A DNA stretch of 64,000 bases from Flavobacteriales bacterium (GTDB lineage Bacteria > Bacteroidota > Bacteroidia > Flavobacteriales_E > Vicingaceae): the NCBI GenBank assembly GCA_029262875.1, contig JAJCYO010000125.1, positions 1 through 64,000 on the forward strand, read 5' to 3'. The notes beneath the pieces were generated by a model, which did not search any database, had not been told where the DNA came from, and saw only the letters and a program-made list of their open reading frames with translations. This document shows, piece after piece, positions 46,648 to 55,366 of the stretch. Each line of letters begins with the position of its first letter. The stretch's first letter is position 1. The position numbers were made by a program, and so were the translations under genes.

Positions 46648-48797
46648 TGAAGTGGTTTTTTAAAATATTAGGTGTCCTGGCGCTGTTTTTTATAGGGTTG
46701 CAGCTACGTGCTCAGCCCACAGCTTTAAATGATAGCAACCATGATTACCAAGAGTTAGCCAAACAGTTTTTTAATTCAAACTATATTGATCTTGATGAAG
46801 GAATGAAAATGGTATTAAAATCACAACATAAAGATGAATTTGGAAAAATGCATATGAGGTTCATTCAAACCTATAATAACATTAAAGTCGAATTGGGTTA
46901 TTACAACCTTCATTTTAATGGAAAAACACTTTATGCTCACAATGGTGAGATTGTTTCAAATGTAAGCTTCATAGAAGAAATTATTTTAAGTGAAGCTGAA
47001 GCTATTGATATAGCTAAGCAAGAACTTAAGTTAGAAAATACTGATGAATCAATAACTGTTCGTCAACCCTTAGGATTTTTAGCATTAGATGGAATAACAA
47101 ACATGAGAGGAACATTTTCTCACATAAAGAATAAGGAGACCGGAACCTATGAGTTGTGTTATAATTTCACCTTAGTGAATGATAATGCTTTAAAAGTTTA
47201 CGATTGCTGGATAAATGCAACTACTGGGCAAGCTAAGCTATTACGAGATGCGGCTCAATATTGTTCTATAGGGACAGGTAGTGGTAATACGGGTTATTAT
47301 GGTAATCAAACATTAACAACACAATGGACGGGTTCAATTACAAAGCATAGGTTAATCGACTATTGTCGGAATATTATAACCAAAAAGTGCAACAGTACTA
47401 ATGGTTCTGGACAATGCACAGGAGGTCATTACAGTGATGATGATAATAACTGGACTGATGGAGATGACTTGCAAGGAGTTAGTGTTCATTGGGCTACTCA
47501 GAGATCCTATGACTATTTTGACTTTGCTTTTAATTTTCAGGGTGTTGATGGAGATGCAGTTGTGACTGTTGATGCTAGAGCTGGGTGGACTGGAGGAAAT
47601 AGTGCCGCTTGGCAATCTACGAATCAGTTGGTTATTGCGGGACCAAGTAATGGTATAGGGGGGTTTACTGCTTTAGATGTAATTGCCCATGAATGGACTC
47701 ATGGAATCATCCAACACTCTTCTGGATTGTACGGGAATCTGGAGTCAGATGCTTTAAACGAATCATTTGCCGATATTTTTGGTGTTATGACAGAGTATTT
47801 CGTTGAGGGAATTACTCCGGGAATATATCAAATAGGTGAACGGATAACAAATATAGAATTAATACCAGAACTTGGTACAACGGCAATTAGTAATCTTCAA
47901 GATCCTTCTTTGACCAATCAAGCTTCAATTTATGAAGGAGTAGATTGGTATTCTGGGCCATCAGATAATACTTTTGAGTATGTGAATCGAGGAGTACAAA
48001 ATCATTGGTTTTATTTATTGGCAGAAGGAGGTTCACAGACAATTGATGGAGTTACCTATAACGTAACGGGAATAGGAAAGGAATCTGCTGCGCAAGTTGC
48101 ATTTAAGAATTTAAGAGATTATTTAAGTGAGTACTCCGAGTATAACGATAGTAAGAATGGTTCTATTCTGGCAGCAATAGATTTATGGGGAGAATGTGAT
48201 TGGAGAGTTGAGCAAGTAATAAATGCCTGGAATGCAGTCGGGGTATCCTCTGTAGGTGGTAAATACTATGAAACTTATATGGATTGCTTTCGATCTAACG
48301 TTTTTACAGCGTTAGGATGGTCCTATAATGAGAATGCGCTTCATACGTTACATGCTGAATGTGATTTTATTGGAGGAGGTCCAGTAGAACTTAGTGCTGG
48401 AACAAAGATTCGCTTTGCAGCAGGGGCTGTTTTAAGAGATGGTATTCACGCTCGTATAAACCCTTGTTTAACCAGCAATATGAGATATTCTTTTCCTTCT
48501 AATTATGCTGGAATTGGAAATACAAGTATTGAAACCAATGAATTTCCCGGTGAAAAAGAATTTCAAGAACTTAACATATTTCCTAACCCGACTAATGGAA
48601 AATTCACGATAAGTATAAAAGATTATAATGGAATAGGGACAATTGAGGTTCATAATGTAATGGGGCAACAAGTCTATTACTTTAAAGGAAATTTTTCCCA
48701 ACATGAAATAGATTTAAGCCATGAGAAAAATGGGCTTTATATAGTTAAATACACGAATGAACAAGAACAGCTTACACAACGAATTATAAAACAGTAA
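46647..48797 (+). CDS. M4-family metallopeptidase paralogue with His-to-Tyr change
   Basis: 716 residues, same layout as its neighbour: leader (LRAQ), propeptide, zinc motif HEWTH (about residue 348), Glu ligand in ALNESFADIFG, type A sorting domain (IFPNPTNGKFTI, VHNVMGQQVYYF, NGLYIVKY). At the position of the thermolysin catalytic His (GGIHTNRGV in the neighbour) it has TFEYVNRGV, so the His is replaced by Tyr445. Zinc binding should remain but peptidase activity may be low or altered. The first base of its ATG is the last of the upstream TAA. Confidence 0.92.
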   Translation: MKWFFKILGVLALFFIGLQLRAQPTALNDSNHDYQELAKQFFNSNYIDLDEGMKMVLKSQHKDEFGKMHMRFIQTYNNIKVELGYYNLHFNGKTLYAHNGEIVSNVSFIEEIILSEAEAIDIAKQELKLENTDESITVRQPLGFLALDGITNMRGTFSHIKNKETGTYELCYNFTLVNDNALKVYDCWINATTGQAKLLRDAAQYCSIGTGSGNTGYYGNQTLTTQWTGSITKHRLIDYCRNIITKKCNSTNGSGQCTGGHYSDDDNNWTDGDDLQGVSVHWATQRSYDYFDFAFNFQGVDGDAVVTVDARAGWTGGNSAAWQSTNQLVIAGPSNGIGGFTALDVIAHEWTHGIIQHSSGLYGNLESDALNESFADIFGVMTEYFVEGITPGIYQIGERITNIELIPELGTTAISNLQDPSLTNQASIYEGVDWYSGPSDNTFEYVNRGVQNHWFYLLAEGGSQTIDGVTYNVTGIGKESAAQVAFKNLRDYLSEYSEYNDSKNGSILAAIDLWGECDWRVEQVINAWNAVGVSSVGGKYYETYMDCFRSNVFTALGWSYNENALHTLHAECDFIGGGPVELSAGTKIRFAAGAVLRDGIHARINPCLTSNMRYSFPSNYAGIGNTSIETNEFPGEKEFQELNIFPNPTNGKFTISIKDYNGIGTIEVHNVMGQQVYYFKGNFSQHEIDLSHEKNGLYIVKYTNEQEQLTQRIIKQ

Positions 48798-48819
48798 ATC
48801 AAAATTAAAAAAAAGGAAA

Positions 48820-51800
48820 ATGAAGAAAAAGAGTTTAATAGTATTGGCAATGTTTATTTCTTATTTGGGTTTTGGACAAGATTTAATAGTTAATGGGGAT
48901 TTTGAAGATGGAAACCCGGCTTGTGCAACTGAACTTCCCCCCCAATGGCAAAAAGGGTGTTCTTTACCGTCTGGTGGATTTTTTCCAGGGAGTCCAGATC
49001 ATGTTGATTTTAATGTATGTTCTTCAGGTCTTGTTTGTCCTGACCCAGTTGAGGATTTATGCAATAGACAACCGCAATGGGGAGTTTTACCAGATGAAAT
49101 AGGTCACTCAAAATATGCACATTTTGTTAAACACCATATTGTAAATGAGGCAAGCATTCATAATTTCGATGAACGGATAGGGCAATGGTTAAACCCCCCA
49201 TCATTTTCAGAAGGTTGTTATAATTTGTCTTTTAATGTTGCTAAATCGATTCTTCCAATACAGGTAAATCAATATACTCCTTATCATGTTATCGAGGTTA
49301 CTTTAGTAAATACTGCTAATTGCCTAACTGTGCCTGCTCTAGTGCTATTTGAAACACCTGTAATAACGAATACTACCTCATGGATAAATTATTCTACATC
49401 TGTACAAGTAGATGCAGTTCAGGCCGCGACCTATAATAGAATAGAATTTCGCATTAAGGATTTTCCAGCGAGTACCCCTACTTATGAGACGGGAGTATTT
49501 ATTGATGACGTAAAATTTGTAAAAACAAATGTGCCACAAGCCGATTTTGATCTTTCATATATAGCACCTTGTGCTGGAAATGCAATAATCGCGGATGGTT
49601 CACCAAGTACGAATAGTGATGAATACCATTGGGAAATAGTAGAAGTTAATGAGTTTAACAATCCAATAGGAATAACTTACACACAACCCAATCAAACAGG
49701 AGCGCCAGGAGCAACTGTGATGCAATCTGTTTTTGGTCCCATGGGCTTTACTTTTGAATCAGGAGGGTGTTATAAAATAAGTTTATCGATAAATAACAGT
49801 TGCGGTCCCGCAGATACATGGACAGAAACAATTTGTTTAGATAGTACAGATATTGACTTGATAGTAAGTCCTAACCCAGCTTGTGTTGATGAACCAGTAT
49901 TTATGGAAATAGAAGGCCCATTTGGGGTACTTGTTTCTCCATATGAGTGGTATGAATCAGGAAATTTAGTAAACTCAGGACCAACATGGAATGTTTCTAG
50001 CGGGTTCTCTTCCAGTACAACAATTCAAATTTTAGGGACTACAACACACGGGTGTCCTATTAGTGAGCAGTTTACTATAAACATTGAGCCCGATCCCGAT
50101 CCTACATTTACATTTAACGATCCTGACGGAAACTATTGTTTCGGAGAACCAGTAATACTAACTGTAAATTCTATAGTAGGATCTGTAAGTAACGAATGGT
50201 GGATAGAAGAAGATACTGGCGTATTGCCAGCATTTGACCCTTTAGCAGGGGCCGTTCTTTTGGGTTCAGGCTCAAGTTTGGATATTATTAATGCAGGATT
50301 CTCTTTACAAGGAGATAAATGCTATTGGGTAAAACATGTTGTTAATTCTGCTAATTGTGGATTGCAAGAAGAAATCAAGCGGTTTTGTTATCATAATAAC
50401 CCTGTTTTAAATTTGCAAGCGACTTATGTGTTGTGTGAAGGAGAGGATTTCCAACTTAGTTTAGGGTTTGTTAAAGGGCATACATTTTCTTGGACTATTG
50501 TAGAAAACATAACAGGATCGTCTGTTACTCAAAGTACGCCATTTGTAAATTATACCCCTGAAACAGGTAGTAATGGTTTCTCATTTACAGTAACGGTTAC
50601 TAATTCATTAACTGGATGTAGCACAACCAAATTTTCTCAAATTGAGATTATTTTACCTCCTTCTCCACCGGTAGCTTCAGGACCGTTATGTGGACCAGGA
50701 AGTACTGCAACTTTTACTACTAATGGACATTCTGGTTTCACATATACTTGGTTCGATCAAACTTTAAAACCCCCATTGGGCACAGGAACGAGTATTACCT
50801 TAGGAGCAGGCAGTTATGAATTGGTGGCTGTTTACGATGATGGAAATACCAAATGTACCTACAGTTTTTTATTTACTGCTGTAGAGCATTCTTTACCCGT
50901 ATTAACAGCTCAAAATTTACTTATAGGAACTTGTGATCCATTGCATATAGCTGCAACAGCAACAGGGAATGGACCATTTTTATTTGACTTAAGTGGAGAT
51001 CATACAGTGGGACAGCAATCGAGCGGAGATTTTACTTTCTTCCCTCCTGTAGTATCTAACGACCCTAATTTAATATTTAATTTCTTGGTTACAGTTACTG
51101 ATATTAATGGCTGTATTGATACTGAGCCTGTAGGGGCATTTAACCCTCCTTATTGGGGAGCGCCAAGAATTCAAGGGACGAATTCAAACCTTATTAGCTC
51201 TGGGACACCAGGCCCAGGAGCTGTAATATGGAAAGTAACAGATCAATTATATACGGTTGCTGGAGCCCCTTCGTTTCAACCATATTATAATAATATTTTA
51301 TCCTATGAGTTAACCATTACTGAGCAAGAAGTTTATGCTCTCAACGGGCACTCAATACCATTTTACGAATATAGTGATGTTGTAGCCCCGGGAGATCCTG
51401 ATGGTTTTGTTGGATTAGAAATAACATGGGATGAGACTTCAAATACTGGAATTACACCTATTCCGTCAAATTTATTTTCAGGAGTTTACCAGTATCAATT
51501 AAATTTAAAAAATTGTTCAGTAGATTATACTTCTTGTGAATTAGGAGAGTTGTGTAATTTTATAAATACAGAATTTAAAAGTGCTACCTGTGAATTATTA
51601 CAAACACAAGCTGAAGTAGATGCATTTGGGGCGATAAGTTTTGGTGTAGTTGATTGTATCTTCATTTTAGATAACGGGAATGACCCTATTTTAGATTTAT
51701 CTTCATTAAATAATATTACCTCAGTTACTGGAGGACTATCTGTTTATGGATGCGGTTCATTAAGTTCATTAAGTGGCTTAGATGGTATAACTTCTGTAGG

Positions 51801-52602
51801 AGGATTATCAATAATAAATAATTCTGGATTGGTAAGTTTAAATGGTTTAGAGAACTTAGCACAAGTAGGGGGAGATTTTACCATGCAATTTAATAATGTG
51901 TTAACAGAACCTTGTGCCATTTCAAATTTATTAAACACCAACGGAGCAATTGGTGGAGCTGTAACAATCTCAAACAATGTTCCAGGGAAAAGCAATAACA
52001 AGAATGTTATTATTCATAGATGTTCTAAGAAGAAAAAATCAAGATTGATTCCACCACAATGCGGGGGGAGTATTCCTATTCCTCAGGAAAAAGTGTATGC
52101 AGAAGTTATTCAAGGAGCAAATAAATATAAGTTTCTTGTAACCGATCCTGTTACATCATTGAGTGCTGAAAAAGAAAAAACAGCGAACAGTTTTCAACCA
52201 TCATCTGATTTTTCAGGGATGATTACTGGAAAAACTTATGATGTTGAAGTTGCTGTTAAGAAAGGAAACAGTTGGGGAACCTATGGTCCAAAATGTCAGT
52301 TATCAATTCAGAGTGTTGGAAGTGGAAATAGAATTGTGGTTGTAGGTGATAGCCAATGGAATTTTATAAATGAGATTTCTATTTCCCCCAACCCCAATAA
52401 CGGTCAATTTACAATTAATGTAAAAGGCTTTGATGGAGAAGGAGAAATTAAAGTGTTTAATATGGTAGGGCAACAAGTTTATTACTATAGTGGCACTTTT
52501 ACACAACATGAAATTGATTTAACCCAAGAAAAGAATGGTTTATACATTGTGAAATATAGTAACAGCAATAGTCAATTTGTAGAACGGATTGTGAAACAAT
52601 AA
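48820..52602 (+). CDS. Large secreted multidomain protein, T9SS type A
   Basis: 1260 residues. Signal peptide (cut after YLGFGQ) and an N-terminal galactose-binding-like domain (LIVNGDFEDGNP, then VFIDDVKFVK at about 225-235). Several Ig/PKD-like beta domains follow. A leucine-rich stretch at about 950-1045 (LSSLNNITSVTGGLSVYGCG, LSSLSGLDGITSVGGLSI) recalls receptor-L repeats, and then a fibronectin-like domain. The type A sorting domain (SPNPNNGQFTINVKGFDGEG) is almost identical to those of the next two genes. Probable surface adhesin or binding protein; ligand unknown. Fourth gene of the operon, 22 bases after the previous stop. Confidence 0.88.
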   Translation: MKKKSLIVLAMFISYLGFGQDLIVNGDFEDGNPACATELPPQWQKGCSLPSGGFFPGSPDHVDFNVCSSGLVCPDPVEDLCNRQPQWGVLPDEIGHSKYAHFVKHHIVNEASIHNFDERIGQWLNPPSFSEGCYNLSFNVAKSILPIQVNQYTPYHVIEVTLVNTANCLTVPALVLFETPVITNTTSWINYSTSVQVDAVQAATYNRIEFRIKDFPASTPTYETGVFIDDVKFVKTNVPQADFDLSYIAPCAGNAIIADGSPSTNSDEYHWEIVEVNEFNNPIGITYTQPNQTGAPGATVMQSVFGPMGFTFESGGCYKISLSINNSCGPADTWTETICLDSTDIDLIVSPNPACVDEPVFMEIEGPFGVLVSPYEWYESGNLVNSGPTWNVSSGFSSSTTIQILGTTTHGCPISEQFTINIEPDPDPTFTFNDPDGNYCFGEPVILTVNSIVGSVSNEWWIEEDTGVLPAFDPLAGAVLLGSGSSLDIINAGFSLQGDKCYWVKHVVNSANCGLQEEIKRFCYHNNPVLNLQATYVLCEGEDFQLSLGFVKGHTFSWTIVENITGSSVTQSTPFVNYTPETGSNGFSFTVTVTNSLTGCSTTKFSQIEIILPPSPPVASGPLCGPGSTATFTTNGHSGFTYTWFDQTLKPPLGTGTSITLGAGSYELVAVYDDGNTKCTYSFLFTAVEHSLPVLTAQNLLIGTCDPLHIAATATGNGPFLFDLSGDHTVGQQSSGDFTFFPPVVSNDPNLIFNFLVTVTDINGCIDTEPVGAFNPPYWGAPRIQGTNSNLISSGTPGPGAVIWKVTDQLYTVAGAPSFQPYYNNILSYELTITEQEVYALNGHSIPFYEYSDVVAPGDPDGFVGLEITWDETSNTGITPIPSNLFSGVYQYQLNLKNCSVDYTSCELGELCNFINTEFKSATCELLQTQAEVDAFGAISFGVVDCIFILDNGNDPILDLSSLNNITSVTGGLSVYGCGSLSSLSGLDGITSVGGLSIINNSGLVSLNGLENLAQVGGDFTMQFNNVLTEPCAISNLLNTNGAIGGAVTISNNVPGKSNNKNVIIHRCSKKKKSRLIPPQCGGSIPIPQEKVYAEVIQGANKYKFLVTDPVTSLSAEKEKTANSFQPSSDFSGMITGKTYDVEVAVKKGNSWGTYGPKCQLSIQSVGSGNRIVVVGDSQWNFINEISISPNPNNGQFTINVKGFDGEGEIKVFNMVGQQVYYYSGTFTQHEIDLTQEKNGLYIVKYSNSNSQFVERIVKQ
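52386..52602 (+). repeat. Sorting-domain repeat, copy A
   Basis: About 215 bases coding the type A sorting domain, up to the stop codon. By eye about 90% identical to copies B (53363-53578) and C (54382-54597); a more diverged relative ends the gene at 48797. Confidence 0.85.
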
Positions 52603-52621
52603 TTAAAAATTAACAGGAAAA

Positions 52622-53578
52622 ATGATGAAAACGAAATTTTTAATGCTAATAATGATGTCCTATTCCTTTTTTGGATTTGCTCAGAATTTAGTTCCAAACT
52701 CAAGCTTTGAATCGTACTTTCCTTGCCCAAGTACAGTTAGCCAGTTTAATGTACTTAGTGATTGGACTATTCCGAATATAGGCTCAAGTGATTATTTTAA
52801 TGCTTGCGCACCAATTGGTAGTTGGTCGGTTAATGTCCCCAATAATTTGAAGGGTGTTCAGTCTGCCAATACGGGTACAGGTTATGCAGGTATTTACCTA
52901 ACATCGCTCGATCCATTTTCACCAATTGCTTATAGAGAATACTTACAGGTACAATTAACCAGCACCTTAACTGCTGGTCAACAGTACCTTGTTCAGTTCT
53001 ATTGGAGTTTAGCTGATTCGTCTTCTCATTCAGTTCAAGAAATAGGAGTCTATTTTTCTGCTTTTCAAATCAACTATAGCCAGCCTACTAATTTACTTTA
53101 CACCCCTCAGGTTGAACAAGTTGGAACCCCGTTAAACAACTCATCAGGATGGTCCGTGTTTCAGCAAATATATACCGCTACAGGTAACGAAAATTATTTG
53201 ATTATTGGAAATTTTAGAGACATTGCAAATACGACACTCGACTCTACTGGCGTTCCTTGTTCTTTGATAGAATGTTTTGCCTATTATTATATTGATGATG
53301 TAAGCGTGAGTATTTCCACGAATGTAACTGAATTGAGTAATTTCACTGGAGTAACCCTTTTTCCCAACCCCAATAACGGTCAATTTACTTTAAATGTAAA
53401 AGGCTTTGATGGAGAAGGAGAAATTAAAGTGTTTAACATGGTAGGCCAACAAGTTTATCACTATAGTGGCACTTTTACGGAACATGACATTGATTTGACT
53501 CAAGAAAAGAATAGCTTATACATTGTTAAGTATAGCAATGATAATGGTCAATTTGTAAAACGAATTGTGAAACAATAA
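52622..53578 (+). CDS. Secreted protein with galactose-binding-like domain, T9SS type A
   Basis: 318 residues; signal peptide (cut after FFGFAQ). The mature start NLVPNSSFESYFPCPSTVSQ, together with GYAGIYLTS and REYLQVQLTSTLTAGQQYLV, is typical of a Bacteroidota carbohydrate-binding-like beta-sandwich often found with OmpA-type proteins. The C-terminal sorting domain is repeat copy B. Two start codons are adjacent (52622, 52625). 19 bases after the previous gene. Confidence 0.87.
   Translation: MMKTKFLMLIMMSYSFFGFAQNLVPNSSFESYFPCPSTVSQFNVLSDWTIPNIGSSDYFNACAPIGSWSVNVPNNLKGVQSANTGTGYAGIYLTSLDPFSPIAYREYLQVQLTSTLTAGQQYLVQFYWSLADSSSHSVQEIGVYFSAFQINYSQPTNLLYTPQVEQVGTPLNNSSGWSVFQQIYTATGNENYLIIGNFRDIANTTLDSTGVPCSLIECFAYYYIDDVSVSISTNVTELSNFTGVTLFPNPNNGQFTLNVKGFDGEGEIKVFNMVGQQVYHYSGTFTEHDIDLTQEKNSLYIVKYSNDNGQFVKRIVKQ
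53363..53578 (+). repeat. Sorting-domain repeat, copy B
   Basis: Second copy of the sorting-domain DNA block; shares with A and C the run GTAAAAGGCTTTGATGGAGA without change. Confidence 0.85.
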
Positions 53579-53652
53579 ATAATAATATATTAGGGATGAA
53601 AGTCATAGTTGTATTATTAATCGTGATTATAAGTAGCAATTTTTATGCTCAA
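53579..53652 (+). repeat. Upstream-plus-leader repeat, copy 1
   Basis: The segment after the previous stop through the signal peptide (AATATATTAGGGATGA ... TTTTTATGCTCAAA) resembles 54598-54671, which has AATATATAAGGGATGA ... TTTTTATGCTCAAA, with the same spacing to the ATG. Confidence 0.6.
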
Positions 53653-54597
53653 ACAACCACTATTCCTGATGTGAATTTTGAGCAAGCTTTGATTGCAAGA
53701 GGATATGATTCTGGAGTGCCCGATGGAATGGTTCTTACAGTTAATATTGATACAGTAACGGTTCTGTCGGTTGATTTTAGTTTTATCAATGATTTAACAG
53801 GGATTGAAGATTTTACAGCTTTGACATCATTAGATTGTTATAATAATCAATTGACCAATTTAAATGTTACCCAAAATACTGCTTTAACTCACTTAGGGTG
53901 TTATTTTAACCAGTTAACAAGTTTGGATGTTACACAAAACACATTACTTTCATCTCTCTTTTGTGAAAATAATCAGTTGAGTAATCTTGATGTAACTCAA
54001 AATACTGCATTACAATATTTTTATTGTGAAAATAATCTATTAGCCAACCTTAATGTTACTCAGAATAGTGCATTAATCCAATTGCAATGTTTTAATAATC
54101 AAATGAGCAGTTTAAATTTGACTCAAAATGCACTATTGACAGATTTAGTCTGCCATAATAATTTACTAAGTTGCTTAAATGTTAAAAATGGAAATAATAC
54201 CATTTTAACTACCTTTTTTGCGTCACTCAACCCAAGCTTAACCTGTATAGAAGTGGATAATGTTATCTATTCAACTACCAATTGGACAAACATTGACGCA
54301 AGCGCTTCTTTTAGTACCAATTGCTCAAATCCTTGTGCTGTCGGTATAGAGGAATATAATTTTTCAAAAGTATCACTTCACCCTAACCCCAACAACGGTC
54401 AATTTACTGTAAATGTAAAAGGCTTTGATGGAGAAGGGGAAATTAAAGTGTTAAACATGATGGGTCAACAAGTATATCACTATAGTGGAGCTTTTACGCA
54501 ACATGAAATTGATTTGACTCAAGAAAAAAATGGTCTGTACATTGTGAAGTATAGTAATGATAAAGGTCAATTTGTAGAACGGATTGTCAAACAATAA
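53596..54597 (+). CDS. Secreted leucine-rich-repeat protein, T9SS type A
   Basis: 333 residues; signal peptide (cut after SNFYAQ), then the motif TTIPDVNFEQALIARGYDSG common before such repeats. About six LRR units of 21 residues follow (pattern CxxNQLTxLDVTQNTxLxxL), then a Cys-containing cap (LTCIEVDN), then sorting-domain copy C. LRR proteins of this kind mostly bind other proteins. Fifth cargo-type protein of the operon, 17 bases after the previous gene. Confidence 0.9.
   Translation: MKVIVVLLIVIISSNFYAQTTTIPDVNFEQALIARGYDSGVPDGMVLTVNIDTVTVLSVDFSFINDLTGIEDFTALTSLDCYNNQLTNLNVTQNTALTHLGCYFNQLTSLDVTQNTLLSSLFCENNQLSNLDVTQNTALQYFYCENNLLANLNVTQNSALIQLQCFNNQMSSLNLTQNALLTDLVCHNNLLSCLNVKNGNNTILTTFFASLNPSLTCIEVDNVIYSTTNWTNIDASASFSTNCSNPCAVGIEEYNFSKVSLHPNPNNGQFTVNVKGFDGEGEIKVLNMMGQQVYHYSGAFTQHEIDLTQEKNGLYIVKYSNDKGQFVERIVKQ
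54382..54597 (+). repeat. Sorting-domain repeat, copy C
   Basis: Third copy of the sorting-domain DNA block, ending at the LRR gene stop; with silent and a few coding differences from A and B. Confidence 0.85.
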
Positions 54598-54671
54598 ATG
54601 GTAATATATAAGGGATGAGATTTTTGATTGTATTAATAACGTTGATTATAAGCAATAGTTTTTATGCTCAA
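54598..54671 (+). repeat. Upstream-plus-leader repeat, copy 2
   Basis: Copy of 53579-53652 in front of the beta-barrel gene. Together with the sorting-domain repeat on its left side it suggests that a block (sorting domain, gap, leader) was duplicated. Confidence 0.6.
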
Positions 54672-55364
54672 ATTTCTGACGAAGAACCTGATAGGTATTC
54701 AGCTATGCCAGGTTCAAATCGGCCAGAACATTCTTTTGAGAAAGGAAAATTCTATTTTGATCTTCAAATGGCCTTTGGTGGATTTTATGGTCAAGAGCTT
54801 TCTGCAACAACTAACAATTGTAATTTTAATACCTTAACGATTAATAACATTGAGAATAAGAAAAAGGAGCTTACAGAAGGGATGCTAATCATCCCTCTTT
54901 TGGTAGAATACTCCTTAAGCTCTAAAATGGGAGTAGGAGTGGAATACAAACATTTTGGTTTCCTTAACAGTTCTACCACTCACGGATCTGGACAAGATTT
55001 TGGAGGTCGTTTCAGTTATCATTTTATCAATTATGACTATCAAGATTTGTATGTTGCCCTTGGAGTTGGGGTTTCGAATCTCAAATCTATACCAGCAAGT
55101 GAACTTCGGGCACCGGTGTATACTAACCTAAGTGGAACTGGATATTATTTGAAAGTCAATTTTGGATATCGAGTATTCATACTTAAAGATGTAGCCATTA
55201 GCACTAGTATTAACTACGCTTATTCAAGTTACTCTAATATGAAAGGCACCTATACTCAATTTGGTAGGGATGCTGAGACAAATGCTTTTGAGTTTGATAA
55301 AAGTGCTTCAATACAGGCTCAGAGCTTCTATATTGCTTTTGTAGGATTATCTTTTAAACTCTGA
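54615..55364 (+). CDS. Outer-membrane beta-barrel protein
   Basis: 249 residues; signal peptide (cut after NSFYAQ) and alternating hydrophobic strands (KFYFDLQMAFGGFYG, MGVGVEYKHFGF, GRFSYHFINYDY, FYIAFVGLSFKL) ending with a C-terminal aromatic/aliphatic strand, typical for a small barrel. Last gene of the operon. Its upstream sequence and leader resemble those of the LRR gene. It ends 2 bases from the convergent glyS stop; no terminator is visible between them. Confidence 0.82.
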   Translation: MRFLIVLITLIISNSFYAQISDEEPDRYSAMPGSNRPEHSFEKGKFYFDLQMAFGGFYGQELSATTNNCNFNTLTINNIENKKKELTEGMLIIPLLVEYSLSSKMGVGVEYKHFGFLNSSTTHGSGQDFGGRFSYHFINYDYQDLYVALGVGVSNLKSIPASELRAPVYTNLSGTGYYLKVNFGYRVFILKDVAISTSINYAYSSYSNMKGTYTQFGRDAETNAFEFDKSASIQAQSFYIAFVGLSFKL

Positions 55365-55366
55365 TT

